Source of the DNA: Amia ocellicauda | Lineage: Eukaryota; Chordata; Actinopteri; Amiiformes; Amiidae | Direction: 5' to 3' | Length of the DNA: 64,000 nucleotides | Assembly (NCBI RefSeq): GCF_036373705.1 | Contig: NC_089863.1 | Location: 22,442,619-22,506,618, forward strand | In this document: positions 43,561-54,847 of the stretch, in pieces | Layout of the letters: each line of letters starts with the position of its first letter | Position numbering within the stretch: the stretch's first letter is position 1 | The notes under the pieces: generated by a model | Seen by the model: the letters and a program-made list of their open reading frames with translations, nothing else | The model's database searches: none | Told to the model about the DNA's origin: nothing | Translations under genes and position numbers: made by a program

Positions 43561-46500
43561 ATGTTGCTTTATTTAACATTGATCACTTGCCCACAAGGCA
43601 ATAGCAAAATGGCAAAGCTCTGAAAAACCTCTGCTAGAGTTTATGGATTTTTTGCACCCACATTTGAACCTGACTGTGTTAAACACATTGCATACTCAAG
43701 AACATCAAAGCAAATGCTCAGCTTACATTAATGTGTAATATCAGAAAAGAAAATTCAGCTAACAATTGTGTGTACATGTGAGTTTATCTGTTTTTTCATC
43801 AATCAAATCAATAAACCAAAACCAGCAAAGAAGGCAATATAGCAATGTTCTGACACACCTCTGAACCTGACCGTGTTATACACGCAGCATAGAGCAAAGA
43901 AGAGAAAATAATAATGATTAAAGAAAATCAGCTAATCAGCTGTGTTTAGGTCAGCGTACAAAGAAGGAAAAATAAAATTCAGCTATTGACATACAGGCAA
44001 AGGCAGGAGAAAATACTTTCAGCTGAATAACACCATTCTCACACACACAATCTACGAGTGACAACTCTGTGTGTGTGTGTGTGTGTGTGCGTGCGCGCGT
44101 GTGTGTGTGTGTGTGTGTGTGTACTGTACTTCAATTCAATCAAATGTCATTAAGTCCTTGTTCAACTTGAGGAGAAGTTGGTTCTCAAAATTCTGTGAAT
44201 GAACTGATCCCCTTCTTGGGGTGAAAAGCAAACCTGCTATGCTACAAAGCCTTTCACATGCTGCTGAAGCTGGCAGAGCTGTGTTGAGCTTTAGTGAGAG
44301 GTTACGCACAGCTGGATAGGGGGCCAGTGTATTCACTCCTTCAGCTGTAGCGGCTAGGTATCCATCAAGTTGCTTACTTATCTCATGGGAATGCGTCTGC
44401 TTCACATTGGAGAAGAAGTCATCTTCATCAGAAGAGGTTGATGTGGTATCAGGAGACCGAAGACCTTCATTGTGTTCTGGCAGATGTTCCTTGATGTAAC
44501 TAAGGCCTTGATTAAAAACACAGAATCACACCAACAAACATATATTTTTGTTATTATTACTCTGTAAGTAAACAACTGCATAGAATCATTGTTGGATGTA
44601 AAGGTTTTTGAAAAAACAAGCAAACAAACAAACAAACAAAAAAAAACATTTTCCTTACCAAGCTGTAGGACTGTGTCATTGCTGGTCCAGGAGGTTTTGA
44701 ACCTTGGAACGAGAATGGCTGCTGCAATTAGCTCTGGCTCTGACATCATGCTCTCAAACCGCTTCCTCAAACCTTCAAGAAGAGCATCAACAAGTGGCTT
44801 GCAAAATCTGAGTGACGGTCTGGACTTTTCAAGCTTGGTTGTGAGGGTGTTGATTGTCGGGAGCAGCCAGCCCATCTGAACGTTGACTTCTCCTTGTAGT
44901 ATGTTCAAGGACTTCGCAACTGGACTCATGGTGGTGACATATTCCGCTAAAAAGGCTATGTCAGCCGGACTGTACATAATAGAAACAGAAGAAAATAAAC
45001 AAACACATATTTCAACAAAATGTATACAGAATCACTGTGCAATGCTGGACATTTATTTATTTGTTTATGTACCTACAGCAGATAATGTGGTAAGAATTAC
45101 TCTAACAAAATAAGAACACAATTATACATTAACATAAGCTACTTACATTGGAACATTGAGTGCAGCACAGACCGTTCTCACAGACCCCTCTCCTTGGTCT
45201 CTAATGATTCTGACCACACGTTCCATGGCCATGAAAGAGGAGTTCCATCGAGTTGAGTTAGGCTGTACCAATTGAAGCTTACAGTGTTCCTCTATAAGCT
45301 CTGCATTTTGAGGAGACCTTGATGCTTTATTCCAGAGTGCCTGACACTTAGAAAAGGCTGATCTGGACAATTTCTTGTAAGCTTCTGTCTTATTAGCCCG
45401 ATCAACATCGACTGTGGAAACTAAATTTAGTAAGTGGCATGCACACCGATGATGTTTCAGCAGCTGATACTGAAGCCCATCATCTTCCTCCAGAATGGCT
45501 TCCACATCCATGAATTCCATCTCCTCTTCACCATCAGATGCATCACAATCTTCTCCTACTTCTTCTTCTTCGATTGTGCCTTCTGCAAATAACTCTTAAT
45601 TGTTATTTTCGTCCTGCTGACCAAAGACACGGAACGCTTTGACGAAATTCGACCCATTGTCTGTTGTAGTTCTAACAACCTTTAGACTTATTTCATACTC
45701 TGCATGAATGTCGGTCAAAACAGCTGCCAAGGCATCGAATGTGTGGGACCCCCTTAGTTGACGGCAAGCAAGGGCAGCTGAACGTCGTTCAAAACTGCAA
45801 GGATCGAGCCAGTGGGCTGTTACACCTATAAAGCTCCTTCTCCTGGCCATCCAACAATCAGTAGTGGTGGCAATGTATGGTACCTTTTTCATTTCATTCT
45901 TGAGACGTTCTTTCATTTTAGATGTAGCTGAATCAATCTTGCGCCGCACAGTTGTGCGGGACATGATGGCACTACTCGGTTGTAATTCTACAATAAGGTC
46001 TTGGAAGGATGGTTTCTCAACCAGGGAGAAGGACTGGAGACCTTGAATGATGAAGCGGAGGATAGCCCGATCAACCGTCTTCTGAGACACCTGCTTGGTC
46101 TCCAGCAGCTTCGGTTGCTTCGCCTTGAAGCCTGTTCCACCTTCTGATGGCCTCTTGCAGGCTGTTGAAGTCAGTTGACAGTATTCCTCCAGATGTGTCT
46201 CATGCCTTCTCTGTAAAACACAGTATAATATTTCAGTTTACACTATAATAAACTAATAAATATTAGAAAAGATACCCATCATGTAGTCTACATAGCAGTA
46301 TTATTAATTATGAAGTGCTGGTTGTTCATAATTTTCCAATGGCTCCAGACTAACTTTTTAAATTGGTTTTACTTGTGCAACTAGGGTTGCCAACTGTCCT
46401 GGACGTCCCGATTATTGGGCCTAATTTATTTTTCCCGTGCGGGACCTCTCTTGTCCCGTTTATTGAGTGCTGCGCTGAGTTGACTGATAAAACAGCAACA

Positions 46501-46666
46501 CGACACTTAAGAATGATCACGACAGATCATCATCTAATCATCCCCAGATCTGATCATCATCCAATCACGCGCATCAGACCAAAGCAATAAACTATAAATA
46601 GAAAATTAATGATTCTTTGGGGAAAAATAATTAGATTTTTAATTTGAACAGAATCCTCTGCTGTCC
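43561..46666. repeat. hAT internal tandem duplicate, left copy
   Basis: 3106 bp, apparently identical to 46667-49773 except for one GT unit in the microsatellite at 44069-44122. The joint CTGTC/CATG shows about one base of overlap between the parent sequences. Confidence 0.93.
44136..46210 (-). pseudogene. hAT transposase exons 2-4, duplicated set
   Basis: Exon 2 is 46210-45147, exon 3 is 44969-44659 and exon 4 is 44506-44136, the same as in the upstream set. It has no exon 1 of its own. It carries the in-frame TAA at 45596-45598 that is also in the other copy, so the stop predates the duplication. Transcripts from the single BED exon would meet the other set first. Confidence 0.82.
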
Positions 46667-49600
46667 ATGTTGCTTTATTTAACATTGATCACTTGCCCAC
46701 AAGGCAATAGCAAAATGGCAAAGCTCTGAAAAACCTCTGCTAGAGTTTATGGATTTTTTGCACCCACATTTGAACCTGACTGTGTTAAACACATTGCATA
46801 CTCAAGAACATCAAAGCAAATGCTCAGCTTACATTAATGTGTAATATCAGAAAAGAAAATTCAGCTAACAATTGTGTGTACATGTGAGTTTATCTGTTTT
46901 TTCATCAATCAAATCAATAAACCAAAACCAGCAAAGAAGGCAATATAGCAATGTTCTGACACACCTCTGAACCTGACCGTGTTATACACGCAGCATAGAG
47001 CAAAGAAGAGAAAATAATAATGATTAAAGAAAATCAGCTAATCAGCTGTGTTTAGGTCAGCGTACAAAGAAGGAAAAATAAAATTCAGCTATTGACATAC
47101 AGGCAAAGGCAGGAGAAAATACTTTCAGCTGAATAACACCATTCTCACACACACAATCTACGAGTGACAACTCTGTGTGTGTGTGTGTGTGTGTGCGTGC
47201 GCGCGTGTGTGTGTGTGTGTGTGTGTGTGTACTGTACTTCAATTCAATCAAATGTCATTAAGTCCTTGTTCAACTTGAGGAGAAGTTGGTTCTCAAAATT
47301 CTGTGAATGAACTGATCCCCTTCTTGGGGTGAAAAGCAAACCTGCTATGCTACAAAGCCTTTCACATGCTGCTGAAGCTGGCAGAGCTGTGTTGAGCTTT
47401 AGTGAGAGGTTACGCACAGCTGGATAGGGGGCCAGTGTATTCACTCCTTCAGCTGTAGCGGCTAGGTATCCATCAAGTTGCTTACTTATCTCATGGGAAT
47501 GCGTCTGCTTCACATTGGAGAAGAAGTCATCTTCATCAGAAGAGGTTGATGTGGTATCAGGAGACCGAAGACCTTCATTGTGTTCTGGCAGATGTTCCTT
47601 GATGTAACTAAGGCCTTGATTAAAAACACAGAATCACACCAACAAACATATATTTTTGTTATTATTACTCTGTAAGTAAACAACTGCATAGAATCATTGT
47701 TGGATGTAAAGGTTTTTGAAAAAACAAGCAAACAAACAAACAAACAAAAAAAAACATTTTCCTTACCAAGCTGTAGGACTGTGTCATTGCTGGTCCAGGA
47801 GGTTTTGAACCTTGGAACGAGAATGGCTGCTGCAATTAGCTCTGGCTCTGACATCATGCTCTCAAACCGCTTCCTCAAACCTTCAAGAAGAGCATCAACA
47901 AGTGGCTTGCAAAATCTGAGTGACGGTCTGGACTTTTCAAGCTTGGTTGTGAGGGTGTTGATTGTCGGGAGCAGCCAGCCCATCTGAACGTTGACTTCTC
48001 CTTGTAGTATGTTCAAGGACTTCGCAACTGGACTCATGGTGGTGACATATTCCGCTAAAAAGGCTATGTCAGCCGGACTGTACATAATAGAAACAGAAGA
48101 AAATAAACAAACACATATTTCAACAAAATGTATACAGAATCACTGTGCAATGCTGGACATTTATTTATTTGTTTATGTACCTACAGCAGATAATGTGGTA
48201 AGAATTACTCTAACAAAATAAGAACACAATTATACATTAACATAAGCTACTTACATTGGAACATTGAGTGCAGCACAGACCGTTCTCACAGACCCCTCTC
48301 CTTGGTCTCTAATGATTCTGACCACACGTTCCATGGCCATGAAAGAGGAGTTCCATCGAGTTGAGTTAGGCTGTACCAATTGAAGCTTACAGTGTTCCTC
48401 TATAAGCTCTGCATTTTGAGGAGACCTTGATGCTTTATTCCAGAGTGCCTGACACTTAGAAAAGGCTGATCTGGACAATTTCTTGTAAGCTTCTGTCTTA
48501 TTAGCCCGATCAACATCGACTGTGGAAACTAAATTTAGTAAGTGGCATGCACACCGATGATGTTTCAGCAGCTGATACTGAAGCCCATCATCTTCCTCCA
48601 GAATGGCTTCCACATCCATGAATTCCATCTCCTCTTCACCATCAGATGCATCACAATCTTCTCCTACTTCTTCTTCTTCGATTGTGCCTTCTGCAAATAA
48701 CTCTTAATTGTTATTTTCGTCCTGCTGACCAAAGACACGGAACGCTTTGACGAAATTCGACCCATTGTCTGTTGTAGTTCTAACAACCTTTAGACTTATT
48801 TCATACTCTGCATGAATGTCGGTCAAAACAGCTGCCAAGGCATCGAATGTGTGGGACCCCCTTAGTTGACGGCAAGCAAGGGCAGCTGAACGTCGTTCAA
48901 AACTGCAAGGATCGAGCCAGTGGGCTGTTACACCTATAAAGCTCCTTCTCCTGGCCATCCAACAATCAGTAGTGGTGGCAATGTATGGTACCTTTTTCAT
49001 TTCATTCTTGAGACGTTCTTTCATTTTAGATGTAGCTGAATCAATCTTGCGCCGCACAGTTGTGCGGGACATGATGGCACTACTCGGTTGTAATTCTACA
49101 ATAAGGTCTTGGAAGGATGGTTTCTCAACCAGGGAGAAGGACTGGAGACCTTGAATGATGAAGCGGAGGATAGCCCGATCAACCGTCTTCTGAGACACCT
49201 GCTTGGTCTCCAGCAGCTTCGGTTGCTTCGCCTTGAAGCCTGTTCCACCTTCTGATGGCCTCTTGCAGGCTGTTGAAGTCAGTTGACAGTATTCCTCCAG
49301 ATGTGTCTCATGCCTTCTCTGTAAAACACAGTATAATATTTCAGTTTACACTATAATAAACTAATAAATATTAGAAAAGATACCCATCATGTAGTCTACA
49401 TAGCAGTATTATTAATTATGAAGTGCTGGTTGTTCATAATTTTCCAATGGCTCCAGACTAACTTTTTAAATTGGTTTTACTTGTGCAACTAGGGTTGCCA
49501 ACTGTCCTGGACGTCCCGATTATTGGGCCTAATTTATTTTTCCCGTGCGGGACCTCTCTTGTCCCGTTTATTGAGTGCTGCGCTGAGTTGACTGATAAAA

Positions 49601-49773
49601 CAGCAACACGACACTTAAGAATGATCACGACAGATCATCATCTAATCATCCCCAGATCTGATCATCATCCAATCACGCGCATCAGACCAAAGCAATAAAC
49701 TATAAATAGAAAATTAATGATTCTTTGGGGAAAAATAATTAGATTTTTAATTTGAACAGAATCCTCTGCTGTC
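46667..49773. repeat. hAT internal tandem duplicate, right copy
   Basis: 3107 bp; its GT tract is one unit longer than that of the left copy. It ends inside the nested TIR element, at the point where the left copy jumps back. Confidence 0.93.
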
Positions 49774-50435
49774 TGGTCGCTCCGGGTTCGACCCGGACTC
49801 GCGCTAACGGCAGATCCCTTTCACTGTCCGGCCGGGTTTTGATTTAGCCAAATCAGTTTTGGTGAATTTAAACAACGTGATTATTGTTCATGAGTCCAAC
49901 ATCCAGACACGCAAGAAAACATGCAATCTACCCGAGGGAATAATATGCTGATGTGATTTGCTGCCCAAGAAACATGTCTGATTATTATTAATGTTATTAT
50001 TAAAGTCAGGATTATTTGATGAATAGAAGGTTTAAAGGAGATTTATCCGAAATAAAAAAGCTTTTGTAACATTATAAATGTCTTTGTCACTTTTGATTCA
50101 TTTAATGTGTCCTTGCTGAATAAAAGTAGGCTATTATTTTCTTTAATTTCTATAAAATGTAGTGTATAATGTTACAAAAGCTTTCTATTTCAGATAAATG
50201 CTATTATTTTAAACTATGTTTTGTGTGTAATGTGACTTTGTGTGTTTTAGAATTAAATTGTACAAGACAGGTTAAGCAAAACAAATATGTTTAAGTCCGA
50301 GAAACTTTTAAACACATACGAACCTGAAATGACAAATACTGTGTGATACAGTACAAATATTTTGACTGTCGCTTATTTTCCTGTAAAGAACCACGATTGT
50401 CCCGCATTTTTCTTTTCAGAAGTTGGCAATCCTAG
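49491..50435. mobile_element. nested non-autonomous TIR element in hAT intron 1
   Basis: 945 bp between direct repeats GTGCAACT (49483-49490 and 50436-50443). Its ends are AGGGTTGCCAACT and an inverted AGGATTGCCAACT. An inner GTCCCG/CGGGAC pair supports longer, imperfect terminal repeats. There is no coding capacity. The 8-bp target repeat points to the hAT superfamily. A truncated second copy of its left part is at 46383-46666 because the hAT tandem duplication ends within it. Confidence 0.85.
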
Positions 50436-51004
50436 GTGCAACTAACTTTAATTTACGCGGACCAGCAAAGTATTTAGGTGCTTCTGACATTCTAACAAGT
50501 GCTGCAATATTAGGTCAGGCAAATACAAGACTTTGGGTAGCATATCTCTCATGTATTTAAATACAATTGTAGGCTATTTTTTATGGTATAACAAGACGGG
50601 TATAAGTACACTCAAGAGCGTTCCCCCACTTGAATAGGCATTTAAGCCTTACAGTTCAACAAACACTATTGTACTGAACTGTTTTTTTTTTTTAAAGCCA
50701 AATAGCCCCTGCTCTAGTTATTCGCTCTGGTGAAATAAGTGAGCTGAAATGCCCTGCTTGCAACTAGCATAGCCTACGACTGAACTAATTAGGCTTTTAC
50801 ATGTTCTGTATGGTAGGCTACTCGAGCTCAGACTAGAAAATACAGCTGGCAAATTGGCGGGTGCATGTGGCTTCGACTCCTCAACCGTAACCGAGAATGT
50901 AAAAAGCTGCATTATCGCAGCTAGCCAATCATTTAGTGCACTTTTCTGTAGCTAGTAGAATCTAGCTTATAAATGTAAGGAACTTTATTTATTCAATGTA
51001 GTAC
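50436..51004. other. remainder of hAT intron 1
   Basis: AT-rich with a T run near 50683. No gene seen. Confidence 0.45.
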
Positions 51005-51561
51005 CTTGACATGCTTCCGCAAGTTGGATGATGAATTTTTGTAGGCGGTGATGAAGTTCTGTTTTGGTAAACACGGCAAACACTTGAAGCGAAAACTATC
51101 ATTAACTTGTTCAGAAAATTGAAATAGTCTGGCGAGGTGGGGCCACGGGTTGGCACATTCCCGGTATGGACCTGCTGCGTCTTCATCCATTGTTTCGTCC
51201 ATGGTTTCGTCTCTTATCTAAATCTGACCATGGAGTTGACTTTGGCGGAAAGCTGAAGGTGATTGCTCATAGGCTGTCCCAATGAGTGGCGCCTGCACAA
51301 TCCAATCACGTTTGAGAGGGAAACAACACATTTTTCTTTTTTCCTTTTTTTTTTTTTTTAGAATAAGTTACGGGTACTCACGGTTATGGATAGAAATGTA
51401 GCGGAGTAAAGAGTAAAATATTTGCCTCTCAAATGTACTTGAGTAAAGTCATGAGTACTCCCCAAAAATTATACTCGAGTAAAGTACAGATCCCTCAAAA
51501 GTGTACTTAAGTACTATACTCAAGTAAATGTACTCCGTTACTGTCCGGCTCTGGATCTCAG

Positions 51562-53068
51562 TTTGAAATTACTTTAATTTGAAAGCAATAACACACCACT
51601 ACAGATTCAGCAATGTCATTGCTGTTGTACCACTGTTGATGTTCATGTATTTATTTTAATACCTTGCATTACAGTGTGTTGAGAATCATATTTAAGAATA
51701 TTTCTACTTTCACTTTCGGTTTCTCCCTCGTTTTCCTTCACGGTCTCTACAGCTGAAACAACCCTCACTACAAACACATCTCTGTTTACACTATTTGTAT
51801 TTGCATGCAGAAGTCTCTCTGTGTTTAAAACAATAGTTTCCACTCTAATACTGTTTCAAGTGACTGATACTGCTTTGTTGCTACGATGTACATGCCCAAG
51901 ATGGACGCTTCGTTTCTTTTTCTCAGTGCTCTATGTGGTATATGCTGCTACCAGTGGTGACAGTGTGTCATTGCAGGCTTAAAATTGAACAAAATTTACA
52001 GTAAGTCAAAATCTTTTGTTCATTACTGCCATGTTTCTTTATGTAGGAACTTTTCTTTTAGAATATTTATAGAACACAGTCCAAAGATACTGTATACCAA
52101 AGCACACATAAGCCAGTTTAACGGTGTATGAGAAATCGAGGCTGAAGTGTTTTCAGCATAATCCAAGATGGTTGCCATAGCATATGACTTATACATTTTT
52201 GGAAATAGACAAATCAAGTACTAACATAAGCGCAGTATGTTCTGTAAGTCTCATATCTCAACTTTGTACCGTTCCTGAGAAAACGATGTTTGAAAACTGA
52301 CATGTTTGGTTGTGACTACAATCAAGATGGCTGCCAAACTGTGTTACTTGATGCCGCCATTTTGTGATCGAGTGACCATAGACTCCTACATCCATGCCAA
52401 GTTTGGTGACTTTTTAGACATCGGTTCAAAAGTTATAGGCATTTGAACATATTCTGGTGGAAGAGAAGAAAAAATAAGTATAATAATAATAATAATGGCC
52501 ATTGACCACCATATTGCTCATGGGATCAATCCTGTCAAGTATTAAACAGTCCAATACATTCTAACATAGTTCCATACTGCACCATATGCATTTATTTCCA
52601 ACTTGACCATCTCTGAAATTTGATTGGCTCATGGCAGCCATCTTGTTTCTTCAATCAACTTGCCTTGATCAAATCTGATAGAGGAGCTAGCTAAGGTCAC
52701 CTGTAGAAAATTTCGTATCAATCGGACCAACCGTTTCGGAGAAGAAGGTCTTTGAAGATTCTTGGCCAATCCAATATAGCTGCCAAATCATGTGACTTAT
52801 CGACTTGTCTTGAAAAAATCTGAATATAGGCCATAACATAACATCACACACCAAGTTTCACATCTGTCTCGTCTGTGGCTTCGGAGAAGATTTTTATAGA
52901 TTTTCCAAAATGTGTCACTTAAGCCACAATGGCCACCAGACCATGTGACATATGGCCTCCATATTGCATATGGCATAGCACTACATAGCCATCTATCACT
53001 GTATGAAGCTTCATGAATTTTCGTCGAGTGGTTTGGGTTTTATAGGCTTTTGAAAAAAACGGCGGAAA

Positions 53069-53069
<1 letters not shown>
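51562..53069. repeat. diverged repeat DNA left of the AAT tract
   Basis: No gene recognised. Sentences such as CCAAGTTTGGTGAC, CGGACCAACCGTTTCGGAGA and CATGTGACATATGGC recur loosely within the stretch and again at 54850-57100, so this is an old dispersed repeat family with about 1-kb units. Confidence 0.5.
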
Positions 53070-53119
<50 letters not shown>

Positions 53120-53127
53120 AATAATAG
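53070..53127. repeat. (AAT)n tract
   Basis: Nearly pure AAT repeat with one AAAAAT interruption, directly followed by the hairpin repeats. Confidence 0.9.
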
Positions 53128-53395
53128 CAATAGGGTTCCAGCAACTTCGTTGCTTGGCCCCCTAATAATAATCCTAACAATTACAATAGGGTTCCAGCAA
53201 CTTCGTTGCTTGGCCCCCTAATAATAATAATCATCCTAGCAATTACAATAGGGTACCAGCAACATCGTTGCTTGGCCCCCTAATAATAATAATCATCCTA
53301 GCAATTACAATAGGGTTCCAGCAACATCGTTGCTTGGCCCCCTAATAATAAAAATCCTAACAAAAACAATAGGCTTCCAGCACTTCGTGAATGGA
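53128..53395. repeat. tandem hairpin repeats, five units of 56-62 bp
   Basis: Each unit has CAATAGGGTTCC, a stem-loop AGCAAC-TTC(ATC)-GTTGCT, TTGGCCCCCTAATAATAA and ATCCTA(A/G)CAA. Stem-loops lie at 53140-53154, 53196-53210, 53258-53272 and 53320-53334; a degraded fifth is near 53378. A variant with a different, self-complementary stem is at 57193-57203. Confidence 0.88.
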
Positions 53396-53620
53396 AACCT
53401 AATAATAATAACTAATTTGAACAGGCATTTGTAGTTTAAATGCATGTGTTATTAAATGTGTACTTTTCAATTGTAATCCAATGTAGTATAGATTTGAGTT
53501 TTTCAATATTTTGTCACTTGAAGTGTGTATTTCAATTTCAGTGAAGTATAATATTAATTTATTGATTGCATGCATCAATTTTGAAAGGTGCCAATGTATT
53601 TTTTACTTAATTCAAGCATA
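53396..53620. other. AT-rich flank of the Tc1-like element
   Basis: No gene seen. Confidence 0.4.
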
Positions 53621-53622
53621 TA

Positions 53623-54845
53623 CACTCACCTAAAGGATTATTAGGAACACCTGTTCAATTTCTCATTAATGCAATTATCTAACCAACCAATCACATGGCA
53701 GTTGCTTCAATGCATTTAGGGGTGTGGTCCTGGTCAAGACAATCTCCTGAACTCCAAACTGAATGTCTGAATGGGAAAGAAAGGTGATTTAAGCAATTTT
53801 GAGCGTGGCAGGGTTGTTGGTGCCAGACGGGCCAGTCTGAGTATTTCACAATCTGCTCAGTTACTGGGATTTTCACGCACAACCATTTCTAGGGTTTACA
53901 AAGAATGGTGTGAAAAGGGAAAAACATCCAGTATGCGGCAGTCCTGTGGGGGCGAAAATGCCTTGTTGATGCCAGAGGTCAGAGGAGAATGGGCCGACTG
54001 ATTCAAGCTGATAGAAGTGCAACTTTGACTGAAATAACCACTCGTTACAACCGAGGTATGCAGCAAAGCATTTGTGAAGCCACAACACGTACAACCTTGA
54101 GGCGGATGGGCTACAACAGCAGAAGACCCCACCGGGTACCACTCATCTCCACTACAAATAGGAAAAAGAGGCTACGATTTGCACAAGCTCACCAAAATTG
54201 GACAGTTGAAAACTGGAAAAATGTTGCCTGGTCTGATGAGTCTCGATTTCTGTTGAGACATTCAGATGGTAGAGTCAGAATTTGGCGTAAACAGAATGAG
54301 AACATGGATCCATCATGCCTTGTTACCACTGTGCAGGCTGGTGGTGGTGGTGTAATGGTGTGGGGGATGTTTTCTTGGCACACTTTAGGCCCCTTAGTGC
54401 CAATTGGGCATCGTTTAAATGCCACGGCCTACCTGAGCATTGTTTCTGACCATGTCCATCCCTTTATGACCACCATCTACCCATCCTCTGATGGCTACTT
54501 CCAGCAGGATAATGCACCATGTCACAAAGGTCGAATCATTTCAAATTGGTTTCTTGAACATGACAATGAGTTCACTGTACTAAACTGGCCCCCACAGTCA
54601 CCAGATCTCAACCCAATAGAGCATCTTTGGGATGTGGTGGAACGGGAGCTTCGTGCCCTGGATGTGCATCCCACAAATCTCCATCAACTGCAAGATGCTA
54701 TCCTATCAATATGGGCCAACATTTCTAAAGAATGCTTTCAGCACCTTGTTGAATCAATGCCATGTAGAATTAAGGCAGTTCTGAAGGCGAAAGGGGGTCA
54801 AACACAGTATTAGTATGGTGTTCCTAATAATCCTTTAGGTGAGTG
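53623..54845 (+). mobile_element. Tc1-like transposon (CACTCACC family), near full length
   Basis: 1223 bp between TA dinucleotides (53621-53622 and 54846-54847). The terminal repeats start CACTCACCTAAAGGATTATT. This copy lacks the 300-bp deletion seen in the array copies and so defines the undeleted form of the family. It sits in unrelated flanking repeat DNA, so it is an independent insertion. Confidence 0.95.
53778..54813 (+). pseudogene. Tc1-like transposase with one frame change
   Basis: Starts MGKKGDLSNFERGRVVGARR. The helix-turn-helix region is open to 54001. From 53989 a 274-codon frame carries the rest: second HTH (EATTRTTLRRMGYNSRRPHR), AWSDESRFLL (first D), FQQDNAPCHKG (second D) and SPDLNPIEHLW (E). 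Two extra G in the run at about 53946-53950, absent from the array copies, shift the frame between the two parts. The D-to-E spacing is 36 residues rather than the 34 usual for Tc1. Confidence 0.9.
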
Positions 54846-54847
54846 TA

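Larger units (their letters stand above)
47244..51202 (-). pseudogene. hAT transposase, four exons with one stop (about 647 codons)
   Basis: Exon 1 (51202-51005) encodes the first half of a BED zinc finger (FKCLPCLPKQNF, NLRKHVK). Exon 2 (49318-48255) completes it (RRHETHLEEY) and carries RNase-H-fold blocks TTTDCWMARR, TTTDNGSNFVKAF and CHLLNLV. Exon 3 is 48077-47767. Exon 4 (47614-47244) has the hATC dimerisation region (NLSLKLNTALPASAACERLC). Splice sites are canonical and lengths add to 648 codons in frame. A TAA at 48704-48706 interrupts exon 2. The element would be nearly whole otherwise. Confidence 0.88.
43244..51553 (-). mobile_element. hAT transposon with internal tandem duplication
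   Basis: 8310 bp bounded by the 8-bp direct repeat GATCTCAG (43236-43243 and 51554-51561). The terminal repeats are CATAGGCGGACAG on the left and CAGAGCCGGACAG on the right. Subterminal words CTTGAGTAAAAGTA and AAGTACTTGAGTA fit hAT elements common in fish. It encodes a four-exon BED-finger transposase on the minus strand. About 3.1 kb of the body (exons 2-4 and part of intron 1) is present twice in tandem. Without the duplication and the nested element it would be about 4.3 kb. Confidence 0.93.

Noticed and set aside
49771-49805. B-box-like palindrome CCGGGTTCGACCCGG
   Set aside because: No A box, anticodon arm or acceptor around it. It lies inside the nested TIR element and looks like chance or a stem within that element.
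53128-53395. CRISPR-like regular repeat
   Set aside because: Unit spacing is regular, but the whole unit is repeated and not just short repeats with unique spacers. The genome is vertebrate.
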